Assembly (NCBI RefSeq): GCF_002432345.1
Contig: NZ_DJDT01000225.1
Location: 88-10,428, forward strand
Direction: 5' to 3'
From: Pedobacter sp. UBA5917
GTDB lineage: Bacteria; Bacteroidota; Bacteroidia; Sphingobacteriales; Sphingobacteriaceae
Length of the DNA stretch: 10,341 nt
Position numbers and translations under genes: made by a program. Positions 1 to 7,067 of this stretch are shown piece after piece (positions within the stretch are counted from its first letter, which is position 1; each line of letters opens with the position of its first letter). Below the pieces are notes generated by a model. It ran no database searches, was not told where the DNA came from, and saw nothing but the letters and a program-made list of their open reading frames with translations.

Positions 1-2058
1 AGGAATGGTGTTTCGTTACTCGGGATCAGTGAGGCTGCAGAGAAAAACGGCTTTCGTACAAGTGGTATAAAACTGCCATTGGAGTTGCTGGCCGAAATAG
101 ATCTGCCTGTAATCCTGCATTGGGACCAGAATCATTTTGTTGTGCTCTATAAAGTGCATAACCGCAGATATTACATTGCAGATCCGGCAAAAGGACTGAT
201 CATCTATGCGCAGCCCGAATTCGAAAAACACTGGTTAAGCACGCATACCCAGCACCGCTCAGAAGGTGTTGCGCTTACACTGGAGCCAACCCCCGAATTT
301 TACAGCCTGGAAGATGAGGAGAGAAAAGGATTGGATCTTACTTATCTGGCCGGTTACCTGAAAAAATACAGGGGCCTTGTTGTTCAGTTGTTTACGGGCC
401 TTGCCGTAGGAAGCCTTTTGCAGCTGATTCTTCCTTTTCTTACTCAAAGTATAGTAGATATAGGTATTAATACCCGGAATATTAATTTTATATACCTCAT
501 TCTGATCGCTCAAACCATGCTCTTTATCGGAAGAACTGCGGTTGAGTTTATCCGGAGCTGGATCTTGCTGCATATCAGCTCAAGAATCAATATTTCGATC
601 CTGACCGATTTTATCATCAAACTGATGAAACTCCCAATGGGTTTTTTCGATACTAAGATGATGGGCGATATCATGCAACGGATGAGCGATCAGGGTAGGA
701 TACAGAGCTTTCTTACGGGTTCAACCCTTAACATTCTTTTCTCCATGTTCAATATGCTCGTATTCGGAGCAGTACTGGCCTGTTATAGTGTAACCCTCTT
801 TTCTATATTTATATTCAGTAGCATCATTTATTCGCTCTGGGTAATCCTGTTTTTGAGAAAACGCAGGGCACTCGATTTTAAAAGATTTGATATTTCTTCA
901 AAAAATCAGAGTACAGTTGTACAACTCATAAGCGGTATGCAGGAAATAAAGCTCAACAATTGCGAGCAGCAGAAAAGATGGGAATGGGAAAGGATCCAGG
1001 CTAAACTTTTCAGGTTTAACATCAAAAGCTTATCCTTAAATCAGGTGCAGCAAACCGGAACATTTATCATCAACGAAGGCAAAAATATTATCATCACCTT
1101 CATCGTGGCCAAAGCAGTGGTTGATGGGCAGCTTACCCTGGGTGCAATGATGGCGGTACAATATATTGTAGGCCAGCTCAACAGCCCTATCGAACAGTTT
1201 GTGGCATTTCTCCAGCAGCTGCAGGATGCAAAAATCAGTCTCGAACGTTTAAATGAGATCCATACAATGGATGAAGAAGAACCAGCCGAAAGAAGTTTTT
1301 ATAACGAACTGCCGAATGAAAGGAGTATAACATTAAACAATATTTCGTTCCGTTACCCCGGTGCCGGTTTAGAGCCTACGCTGTCAAATCTTACCATCAG
1401 CATTCCCGAGGGCAAAACTACGGCTATTGTTGGCATGAGCGGGAGTGGAAAAACAACCGTATTGAAGTTACTGCTCCGGTTTTACAGCCCCGAATCCGGT
1501 GATCTTAAAGTAGGTAGGATCCCGATTGAAACAATAGGTTACCGCTTTTGGCGAAGCCAGTGCGGAACAGTAATGCAGGATGGATTTATTTTCTCCGATA
1601 CCATAGCAAAAAATATTGCTGTTGGCGATGAGTATCCAAACATGTTAAAACTGCAGAATGCCATGAACGTTGCAAACATTAATGAGTTTATTGATGGCCT
1701 GCCCCTCGGCATTTACACCAAAATAGGGCAGGAGGGTAACGGAATTAGCCAGGGACAGAAGCAGCGTATCCTTATTGCCAGGGCTGTTTACAAAAACCCC
1801 GAGTATATTTTCTTCGATGAGGCAACCAACGCGCTCGATGCCAATAATGAAAAGGTGATTATGGAAAACCTCGAATCGTTTTTTAAAGGAAGAACAGTGG
1901 TGGTTGTTGCCCATAGGTTAAGTACCGTTAAAAATGCCGATAAAATTATTGTGCTGGATAGGGGGAAAGTTATCGAGCAGGGAACGCACGAGTCACTTTC
2001 GCGTAGCAGGGGAGAATATTATCAACTGGTTAAAAACCAGCTCGAGCTGGGAAATTAG
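1..2058 (+). CDS. Peptidase C39-containing ABC transporter (PCAT), 5' truncated
   Basis: This is the C-terminal 685 residues of a bacteriocin-type exporter that cleaves a leader and pumps the peptide across the inner membrane. The reading frame is open from base 1, so the true start and the C39 catalytic Cys lie to the left; the TTG at 79 is only an internal codon. Numbering from base 1, the peptidase remnant shows catalytic His45 (in NHFVVLY) and Asp61 (in IADPAKG), 16 residues apart as in family C39. Hydrophobic helices occupy about residues 120-400. The ATPase domain starts near 441, with Walker A GMSGSGKTT (478-486), Q-loop Gln526, signature ISQGQ (582-586, a variant of LSGGQ), Walker B FFDEATNALD (604-613) and switch His638. 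All ATPase motifs are intact. The HlyD gene begins 7 bp after the stop, which implies an operon. The substrate is not visible; a double-glycine leader peptide is inferred from the family. Confidence 0.95.
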   Translation, partial: RNGVSLLGISEAAEKNGFRTSGIKLPLELLAEIDLPVILHWDQNHFVVLYKVHNRRYYIADPAKGLIIYAQPEFEKHWLSTHTQHRSEGVALTLEPTPEFYSLEDEERKGLDLTYLAGYLKKYRGLVVQLFTGLAVGSLLQLILPFLTQSIVDIGINTRNINFIYLILIAQTMLFIGRTAVEFIRSWILLHISSRINISILTDFIIKLMKLPMGFFDTKMMGDIMQRMSDQGRIQSFLTGSTLNILFSMFNMLVFGAVLACYSVTLFSIFIFSSIIYSLWVILFLRKRRALDFKRFDISSKNQSTVVQLISGMQEIKLNNCEQQKRWEWERIQAKLFRFNIKSLSLNQVQQTGTFIINEGKNIIITFIVAKAVVDGQLTLGAMMAVQYIVGQLNSPIEQFVAFLQQLQDAKISLERLNEIHTMDEEEPAERSFYNELPNERSITLNNISFRYPGAGLEPTLSNLTISIPEGKTTAIVGMSGSGKTTVLKLLLRFYSPESGDLKVGRIPIETIGYRFWRSQCGTVMQDGFIFSDTIAKNIAVGDEYPNMLKLQNAMNVANINEFIDGLPLGIYTKIGQEGNGISQGQKQRILIARAVYKNPEYIFFDEATNALDANNEKVIMENLESFFKGRTVVVVAHRLSTVKNADKIIVLDRGKVIEQGTHESLSRSRGEYYQLVKNQLELGN

Positions 2059-2065
2059 AACAGAT

Positions 2066-3232
2066 ATGGAACAAGCAGAAAACATAAAAGGAAAAGAGCT
2101 CATGCATCTTCAGGAGATCAGGAGCGAAGAAGTGAACGATATCATTACAGCGGTACCACATTGGATTATCCGCTGCGGCGTTACCCTGCTTTTTGCCATC
2201 CTGATTATAATTATCCTATGTTCAAACCTGATTTCCTATCCCGAAACCATTAATGCCGAGCTAAGGGTTAACAGCACTAATCCTCCGGCAATCATCGTAG
2301 CCCAGCAGGCAGGGATTGTTAAGTCGGTTTTTGCCGCTGATGGCGATTTTGTAAAAAAGGGAAAAATAATTGCATGGCTCGAAAGCCCGGGTAACCATGA
2401 AGATATCCTTTATTTGGCTAAGAGAGTAGATGAGCTCCGGTCGGACCTGCTAAAACATCCCGAAAGTACAGATGTTACCTTACCTAAAGGTTTAAATCTT
2501 GGCAGTCTCGAAAAAACATACCAGTTGCTCAATATCAGTTACCTTAAATTTATATCTGGGCGTAACAATAGTTACCTGGCCAATAAGGTCAAAATTTTAG
2601 AAAGAGATATCAATCGTCTAAATCAGAAAATCGTCCATAAACAATACCGGTCTGAAGCGGAGTTTAAAACACTCGATACAAAAATCCCTGAACTGCAAAA
2701 AGAGTATTCGGCTCTGGTACAACAAAGGGATGAAGCGCAGTTACAGTTTGGCCAATCGCTCATTAACTTTCAGGATGAAATCGGGGTTTGGAAAAGCAGC
2801 CACATTTTAATGGCACCGTCGGATGGTAAATTGAATTACATCAGCATTATCCAGCCCGGCACAACTTTGGTGCAGAACCAGAAAGTTTTTATCATAAATA
2901 AAAAAAACAAAGGTTTTTATGGCGAAATAAGGATACCGGAATCAAGTATCGCAAAAATTAAAATGGGGCAGCAGGTAATCGTTAAGCTCCATAGTTATCC
3001 TTATCAGCAATATGGCTTATTGAGGGGGCGCCTTTCTTCAGTTTCCGAATTTGCATACAACGATAGCCTTTACCTGGCCCGGGTCGATTTCGCTGATGAT
3101 AAGAAAGGCAACAGCCCGATCATCTTAAAAAACGGTATGTCTGCTGATGTTGAGGTAATCGTGCGCGAATACTCGCTGCTGGCACGCTTTATAAATAATT
3201 TACGGACAGTTATCAGTCCGAATGGTAAATAA
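2066..3232 (+). CDS. HlyD-family membrane fusion (periplasmic adaptor) protein
   Basis: This 388-residue adaptor links an inner-membrane exporter to an outer-membrane channel. A cytoplasmic N-terminus of about 33 residues is followed by one membrane helix (34-56). Next comes a biotinyl-lipoyl-like half-motif around residues 76-106 (AGIVKSVFAADGDFVKKGKII). A long charged helical hairpin follows (about 110-240), then the returning lipoyl half (LMAPSDGKLNYISIIQPGTTL, near 250) and a beta-barrel region with KMGQQVIVKL. This order is typical of HlyD/EmrA-type adaptors paired with C39 transporters. The ATG at 2066 is chosen because the in-frame upstream extension from 1934 would overlap the transporter gene by over 120 bp and reads as shadow sequence. 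There is no Shine-Dalgarno site, as expected in Bacteroidota. It is tightly coupled to the upstream transporter. No outer-membrane TolC-like partner is in the window. Confidence 0.93.
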   Translation: MEQAENIKGKELMHLQEIRSEEVNDIITAVPHWIIRCGVTLLFAILIIIILCSNLISYPETINAELRVNSTNPPAIIVAQQAGIVKSVFAADGDFVKKGKIIAWLESPGNHEDILYLAKRVDELRSDLLKHPESTDVTLPKGLNLGSLEKTYQLLNISYLKFISGRNNSYLANKVKILERDINRLNQKIVHKQYRSEAEFKTLDTKIPELQKEYSALVQQRDEAQLQFGQSLINFQDEIGVWKSSHILMAPSDGKLNYISIIQPGTTLVQNQKVFIINKKNKGFYGEIRIPESSIAKIKMGQQVIVKLHSYPYQQYGLLRGRLSSVSEFAYNDSLYLARVDFADDKKGNSPIILKNGMSADVEVIVREYSLLARFINNLRTVISPNGK

Positions 3233-3277
3233 ACAGTTTCCTTATTTAATGATTTTTAGCATTTTAATTTATAAATA

Positions 3278-4897
3278 ATGAATATTACATACATTATCCT
3301 GGCCCATAAAAACCCCAGACAATTACAGCGATTGGTCAATGTTCTTTCCTCTGCAGAGGTAAATTTTGTAATACACGTTGATAAGCGTGCCGATATAACA
3401 GATTTTATGCGGGTTTTTACAGACCTGGATTTTGAGAAAACTTTTTTTCTGGAACAGCGGTGTGAGAGTGCCTGGGGCAGTTTCGAGCTGGTTCAGGCGG
3501 TGTTAAATGCACTGGGGTTTATCCGTAGTGCGCTTCCATCAACCGATAGGATCGTTTTATTAAGTGGGCAGGATTATCCCATTAAAAGCAACCTGCACAT
3601 CAATAAATATTTAGCTGCAAATCCTGATGGTATTTTCATGGAATACGATCCGGTTCCATATAAAAACTGGAAAGGAGGGGGACAGGATAGGTTTCCGCTT
3701 TATGCCGAAATTAGCGAGCAGATAAAATTTTATGGCGGCTCGCAATGGATGTCCTTTCCGCTTCAGGTAGCAGAAATAATTTTGGATTTTCTAGCTGTAA
3801 ACCCTGATTTTATCCGGTATTTTAAACTGGTAAGGATTCCGGATGAAAGTTTCTTCCAAACGTTGCTGTTAAATTGCGGAAATGGGTTTGTAAACAAAAA
3901 CCTGATCAACCATAACCTGCATCTTATTAAGTGGGAGTATCCTTATGCCCATCCCAAATATTTGGGCGAAGAGTATCTGGATATGATGAAGAAAAGCAAG
4001 TTTTTATTTGCCCGGAAAATGGAAGCCAGCCGACCTTCAAAAGTGCTCGACAGAATAGACTGTGAGCTGCTCGATATTAAAAAGAAACCTTTAGTACTTC
4101 CGGGCTATACAAAGATTGATGTAAATAGGGAAGTTGTACTGTTTTTAACAGATAAAAGCGATGGGGAAACGCTTGCCAGGTATAACCGTATTAAAGAAAC
4201 CCTGCCTAAAAGATTCACTTTGATATACCTGCGCCACGAAAAACAGCATAAATCTGTTGCCGTGCAGGATGGGGCAGAACACTTTCTTTTTGATGATGGA
4301 ATTATGAATAATTTATCCTTACAGGGTATATTCAAATCTCTGCTTCCCGGCAGCAACCATTTTCCGCTTTTTCAATTTTATCGTAATAACCAGGCATACA
4401 GGCATTATTGGGTAATTGAAGATGATGTATATTATAATGGGGATATTGGTCAGTTTTTCGATAATTTCAAAGATGTGGAGGCAGATTTTATCAGCTCCCA
4501 CCTGCGCGATTATTGTGATGAACCGAAATGGCACTGGTGGTACAGTTTGCAGAACAATCAGGGTAAAATAATCCCCGTATCCAGAAGATTGCGCTCATTT
4601 AACCCCATATACCGGATTTCGCACCGCGCAGTTTGTTTTTTGGATAAAGCTTTCAGCGAAGGCTGGTCGGGCCATCACGAAGTGGCCATCCCAACACTGC
4701 TTAAAGAACATGGCTTTTCGGTAGAGGATTTTGGCGGAAATGGAAGTTATGTGCGCGAAGGTGCTACAGGGAAATTTTATCAGGAATCTATGGCTGCAGC
4801 AGGAGGTGAGCTTGATACAGGTTCGATGAGGTACCGGCCACTAATTAGCCAAAGCGAAATTAATGGTTCGCTGCTGTATCATCCGCTAAAAACTTAG
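3278..4897 (+). CDS. Two-domain glycosyltransferase: GT14 (beta-1,6-N-acetylglucosaminyltransferase-like) fused to a second GT-like domain
   Basis: The N-terminal half (about residues 1-270) matches bacterial core-2/I-branching (GT14) enzymes: start YIILAHKNPRQL, HVDKRAD, SGQDYPI (96-102) and PDESFFQT (188-195), where Glu190 is the likely catalytic base. It ends with the usual FARKM...VLDRID segment, so the domain is complete. The C-terminal half (about 282-539) begins with a new beta-strand (REVVLFLTD) and contains WVIEDDVYYNGD (378-389), whose acidic triad (Glu381-Asp383) resembles the metal-binding site of GT-A transferases, and EVAIPTLLKEHGFSVEDFGGNG near the end. I cannot name that family with certainty. 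There is no signal peptide or membrane helix, so it acts in the cytoplasm. It starts 45 bp after the HlyD stop with no intervening promoter, so it is probably co-transcribed with the exporter and may glycosylate its cargo. That role is inference; an envelope glycan acceptor is equally possible. Confidence 0.85.
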   Translation: MNITYIILAHKNPRQLQRLVNVLSSAEVNFVIHVDKRADITDFMRVFTDLDFEKTFFLEQRCESAWGSFELVQAVLNALGFIRSALPSTDRIVLLSGQDYPIKSNLHINKYLAANPDGIFMEYDPVPYKNWKGGGQDRFPLYAEISEQIKFYGGSQWMSFPLQVAEIILDFLAVNPDFIRYFKLVRIPDESFFQTLLLNCGNGFVNKNLINHNLHLIKWEYPYAHPKYLGEEYLDMMKKSKFLFARKMEASRPSKVLDRIDCELLDIKKKPLVLPGYTKIDVNREVVLFLTDKSDGETLARYNRIKETLPKRFTLIYLRHEKQHKSVAVQDGAEHFLFDDGIMNNLSLQGIFKSLLPGSNHFPLFQFYRNNQAYRHYWVIEDDVYYNGDIGQFFDNFKDVEADFISSHLRDYCDEPKWHWWYSLQNNQGKIIPVSRRLRSFNPIYRISHRAVCFLDKAFSEGWSGHHEVAIPTLLKEHGFSVEDFGGNGSYVREGATGKFYQESMAAAGGELDTGSMRYRPLISQSEINGSLLYHPLKT

Positions 4898-4915
4898 GGT
4901 TTGGTAAAAGGTATC

Positions 4916-4965
4916 AAAAAGTAACTCTTTTTTAATATAGCTGCACTAAAAAAGAATGCTTTTTT
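4916..4965 (+). terminator. Tandem A/T-rich hairpins after the glycosyltransferase gene
   Basis: Two short perfect hairpins follow the stop codon. The first is AAAAAG (4916-4921) with CTTTTT (4927-4932), loop TAACT. The second is AAAAAAG (4948-4954) with CTTTTTT (4959-4965), loop AATG. Both end in T runs and are symmetric, so they could stop transcription from either side. With one G-C pair each they are weak, and a chance A/T palindrome cannot be excluded. Confidence 0.35.
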
Positions 4966-4995
4966 GACATTTTGGAGCAGATAAAAGCTACTGAT

Positions 4996-5076
4996 TTATT
5001 GGTTATCGTCGGGATGCATACATATTTCAGTTTTGCGCATAAATTCCAAGTCTGCCAGGTTATCAATATTGGCCAT
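4996..5076 (-). CDS. Candidate small protein, 26 residues, unknown function
   Basis: The minus strand reads ATG at 5076 to TAA at 4996 and gives a 26-residue peptide starting MANIDNLADLEF and ending MHPDDNQ. It is acidic and soluble, with balanced residues and no low-complexity runs, which is unlike most random A/T-rich ORFs. The symmetric hairpin at 4948-4965 lies just beyond its stop and could end its transcript. Against it are its length, the lack of a clear TAnnTTTG promoter within the next 100 bp upstream, and the absence of any recognised family. It is not a double-glycine leader peptide. Treat it as a hypothesis only. Confidence 0.2.
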   Translation of the reverse strand: MANIDNLADLEFMRKTEICMHPDDNQ

Positions 5077-5166
5077 TAAAATCTTTTAAATACTAAGATA
5101 GTAAATAGCCTAAGCGTTTTTTTTGCCCAAAATCCGCAAATACCTGAGCATTTAGAGGGCGATTTT

Positions 5167-5174
5167 TATATTTG
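5167..5174 (+). promoter_or_regulatory. Bacteroidota -7 promoter element for the exported-protein gene
   Basis: TATATTTG matches the TAnnTTTG -7 consensus and sits 30 bp before the GTG start at 5205, leaving a leader of roughly 20-25 nt. No convincing TTG/TTTG lies 17-21 bp upstream, so only half of the promoter is supported. Confidence 0.45.
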
Positions 5175-5204
5175 CATATCAATAAAACTACACCGTAAAA
5201 CCTA

Positions 5205-6326
5205 GTGAAAAAAATTACTGTTCTGCTACTGTTACTTACAACAGGTTTATTATGCACCAATGCGCAGGAAAAAGCAAGCTTTGACCGAGCCTTCCAAAAG
5301 GCAAACAACGGTAAGTCGCGCGTTGAGATACCTCCCCTTAAAGAACTGCTACATATTATGCTGGCCATTACCAAAGCTGGGCTTAGCAATGATGATATGG
5401 TAAATCAAAGTGGTACATATTATCAGGATGTACTTAAACATTTTAAGCCGTATGCAAACGAACCCATCATAAAAACCTTTGATTCCTTGCTGAACGTTTC
5501 GCTCTATAATTATATTTTCATCTCTGGGAATGCGATGTCCTATGATCTTTCGGGAGCTAGATTAAAGCGCAACCCTAATTATATTTTTCCGGCTCGGGGC
5601 GTAGGTAATATGGTCATCAAAACCAATCCATTGGATACCTACAAAAAAGATATCGAAGCCTTCGCTAAAAAATCGCTATTCTGGGGTTTCTACAGTCAGC
5701 ACAAGTCGTATTATAAAAAAATAATTGCAGATTATAAGTCAGGTGCAGATCTGGATAGACAATGGAAATGGCTTGAAAAGAACTTTAAAACCAGCATCAA
5801 CAGCTACCTGATTCTGTGTTCGCCCCTTATTAACGGACTTAATTATACCACTGACTTTAAAGACAAAGGCTTTTGGCAGATTGTTATGGTACTTCCCACG
5901 CTTGATCACGATCCTAAACTTTCGGCTATTCAAAACGAACTTTTCAATACGAGGGTAATGTTTTCAGAAATAGACCATAACTATGTTAGTATGCCTTCAG
6001 ATGCCAATAAGACTGCACTAGATAGCGTATTTAAGAACAGGGCAGCCTGGGTGAATGAGAAAGCCGATGGTACCTATGCTTATCCAAATCCTATCAAAGT
6101 CTTCAACGAATACATGACCTTTGGTACTTTTTTGCTGTATTGCCAGGATAATTATAATAAGGCACTTTATGCTGAAACCCGAAATAATGTGATCAGTTTG
6201 ATGATAGCGCGGGGCTTCCCGAAGATGGAGCTGTTTGTATCATGTTTAGAGCAGGCAAAATCTGAACTTCCTGATAAAAAGATTGATGATTTGTACCCGT
6301 ACCTGCTCGAGTTGTTGAGCAGGTAG
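5205..6326 (+). CDS. Exported protein of unknown function, DUF4932-like with degenerate zincin motif
   Basis: This 373-residue protein has a clear Sec signal peptide (MKKITVLLLLLTTGLLCTNA, cleavage near residue 20-21, no lipobox Cys), so it is periplasmic or secreted. The GTG start is forced: an in-frame TAA lies at 5196 and the signal peptide begins exactly there. The opening region EIPPLKELLHIMLAI, the central SEIDHNYVSM (254-263) and the later FNEYMTFGTF (Glu302) resemble the layout of DUF4932 proteins, which from memory carry an HExxH-like motif and a downstream Glu. Here the first His of that motif would be Ser254, while Glu255, His258 and Glu302 remain, so a standard two-His zinc site looks broken. 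Family assignment is by eye and moderate. It has its own promoter element and terminator, so it is probably a single-gene unit not tied to the exporter operon. It could be an inactive protease-like binder. Confidence 0.8.
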   Translation: MKKITVLLLLLTTGLLCTNAQEKASFDRAFQKANNGKSRVEIPPLKELLHIMLAITKAGLSNDDMVNQSGTYYQDVLKHFKPYANEPIIKTFDSLLNVSLYNYIFISGNAMSYDLSGARLKRNPNYIFPARGVGNMVIKTNPLDTYKKDIEAFAKKSLFWGFYSQHKSYYKKIIADYKSGADLDRQWKWLEKNFKTSINSYLILCSPLINGLNYTTDFKDKGFWQIVMVLPTLDHDPKLSAIQNELFNTRVMFSEIDHNYVSMPSDANKTALDSVFKNRAAWVNEKADGTYAYPNPIKVFNEYMTFGTFLLYCQDNYNKALYAETRNNVISLMIARGFPKMELFVSCLEQAKSELPDKKIDDLYPYLLELLSR

Positions 6327-6378
6327 GGCTATGTTGGCTAATACAGAGTTTCTTTCAATCAGCAAATTGATATTATAG

Positions 6379-6417
6379 ATGTTAAAAGCCGCAAAAAGTA
6401 TTTGCGGCTTTTAACAT
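6379..6417 (+). terminator. Strong hairpin terminator after the exported-protein gene
   Basis: GTTAAAAGCCGCAAA (6381-6395) pairs perfectly with TTTGCGGCTTTTAAC (6401-6415) around loop AAGTA, and two further A-T pairs extend the stem to 17 bp. It lies 52 bp after the stop at 6326. The GCGGCTTTT right arm is a typical intrinsic terminator end, and the symmetry would also allow it to act on the minus strand. Confidence 0.85.
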
Positions 6418-6713
6418 TTGCTCTGAAAGCTAAATTAAATCAGTTATTACCGAACTGCTGTTTAAGCTTACCCTTCGAATGATGTTCGCGCCTCCTTTGT
6501 AGATTTTGCTTTTTTAAATAAAAAAGCAGATGGAAATTACTTAGAGTGAAATAAAAGTAAGACAGTAGTTTTCCGTATCAAGATGTTAATTTCTGAACGT
6601 GTTGTTTTTTCAGTTTGTTGTGTTGAATAAGTGCGTACTGATTCCCTTTTAGATACGCACCGAAATACACACTTTTTTATTGCGATTTGATGCATATTTT
6701 AGGTTTTTGATAT
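6418..6713. other. Gene-free spacer between two terminators
   Basis: About 300 bp flanked by terminators from both sides, with stops in all frames at short intervals and no supported gene. It holds an A/T hairpin, TGCTTTTTT (6507-6515) with AAAAAAGCA (6520-6528), and an inverted repeat, GTGCGTA (6631-6637) with TACGCAC (6654-6660). I see no RNA gene or insertion sequence. Confidence 0.6.
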
Positions 6714-6752
6714 CAATAAAAAACCCTGCAAATGTTTGATTTGCAGGGTTTT
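6714..6752 (-). terminator. Intrinsic terminator of the tRNA operon
   Basis: On the minus strand, AAACCCTGCAAAT (6751-6739) pairs perfectly with ATTTGCAGGGTTT (6733-6721) around a 5-nt loop, and the stem runs straight into TTTATT (6720-6715). It starts 25 bp beyond the tRNA-Glu 3' end. Stem, loop and T-tract all fit an intrinsic terminator for the minus-strand tRNA transcript. Confidence 0.9.
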
Positions 6753-6776
6753 GACATCATTTGATATTGATTTTTG

Positions 6777-6848
6777 TAGCCCGTAGGGGAATCGAACCCC
6801 TGTTTCCAGAATGAAAATCTGGCGTCCTAACCCCTAGACGAACGGGCC
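6777..6848 (-). tRNA. tRNA-Glu (anticodon TTC)
   Basis: The minus strand folds as a 72-nt cloverleaf. The acceptor GGCCCGT pairs with ACGGGCT (the first pair is a G-U wobble), and the D arm begins TCGTCTAG as in bacterial tRNA-Glu. The anticodon stem CCAGA/TCTGG encloses loop TTTTCAT with anticodon TTC. The T arm is AGGGG-TTCGATT-CCCCT. The discriminator is A, and CCA is not encoded (CAA follows). It is the second gene of a two-tRNA transcript, 75 bp after tRNA-fMet. Confidence 0.96.
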
Positions 6849-6888
6849 ATTAATCTGAGTTTTGACCTTGGAATTTTCAGTTTGGATA

Positions 6889-6921
6889 AACTCCCAACTT
6901 AACACTCTCAACTCCCAACTT
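6889..6921. repeat. Two direct copies of a 12-bp unit between the tRNAs
   Basis: AACTCCCAACTT occurs at 6889-6900 and again at 6910-6921, separated by nine bases. It lies in the spacer between tRNA-fMet and tRNA-Glu, so it would be part of the precursor transcript. Function is unknown. Confidence 0.6.
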
Positions 6922-6923
6922 CT

Positions 6924-6999
<76 letters not shown>

Positions 7000-7036
7000 C
7001 TCTATTTTTAACCTCAAATCTCCGTCTGAGGGAGTG

Positions 7037-7067
7037 CAAAGGTAAGATTTGTTTTGATATTTGCAAA
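7037..7067 (-). promoter_or_regulatory. Near-consensus Bacteroidota promoter of the tRNA operon
   Basis: On the minus strand TTTG (7067-7064) is followed after exactly 19 bp by TACCTTTG (7044-7037), matching the TTTG-N19-TAnnTTTG consensus of the Bacteroidota primary sigma factor. Transcription would start near 7030, about 30 nt before tRNA-fMet. This is the best promoter in the window, which fits a constantly needed tRNA unit. Confidence 0.88.

Larger units (their letters stand above)
4898..5204. other. Intergenic region with two A/T hairpins, a candidate tiny ORF and a promoter element
   Basis: This 307-bp gap separates the glycosyltransferase from the exported-protein gene. It holds two weak hairpins just after the glycosyltransferase stop, a possible 26-codon minus-strand ORF, and a TAnnTTTG element before the next gene. 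I see no RNA gene or mobile element here. Confidence 0.7.

Noticed and set aside
79..81. TTG as start of the ABC transporter
   Set aside because: The frame is open to base 1 and the residues before it continue the C39 peptidase domain, so the gene simply runs off the left edge.
1934..2065. Upstream extension of the HlyD reading frame
   Set aside because: It would overlap the transporter gene by over 120 bp in another frame, and the extra residues do not look like an adaptor N-terminus. The ATG at 2066 gives the normal layout.
3233..3277. Leader-peptide gene between the adaptor and glycosyltransferase
   Set aside because: The gap is 45 bp and contains no usable ORF.
6540..6690. Remnant of a coding gene on the minus strand
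   Set aside because: One frame stays open for about 30 codons, but the peptide matches nothing I know and has no ATG start; stops interrupt the other frames.
6777..6848. tRNA-Glu as an integration site
   Set aside because: No second copy of the tRNA 3' end and no integrase are visible, and the operon's terminator is intact directly downstream.
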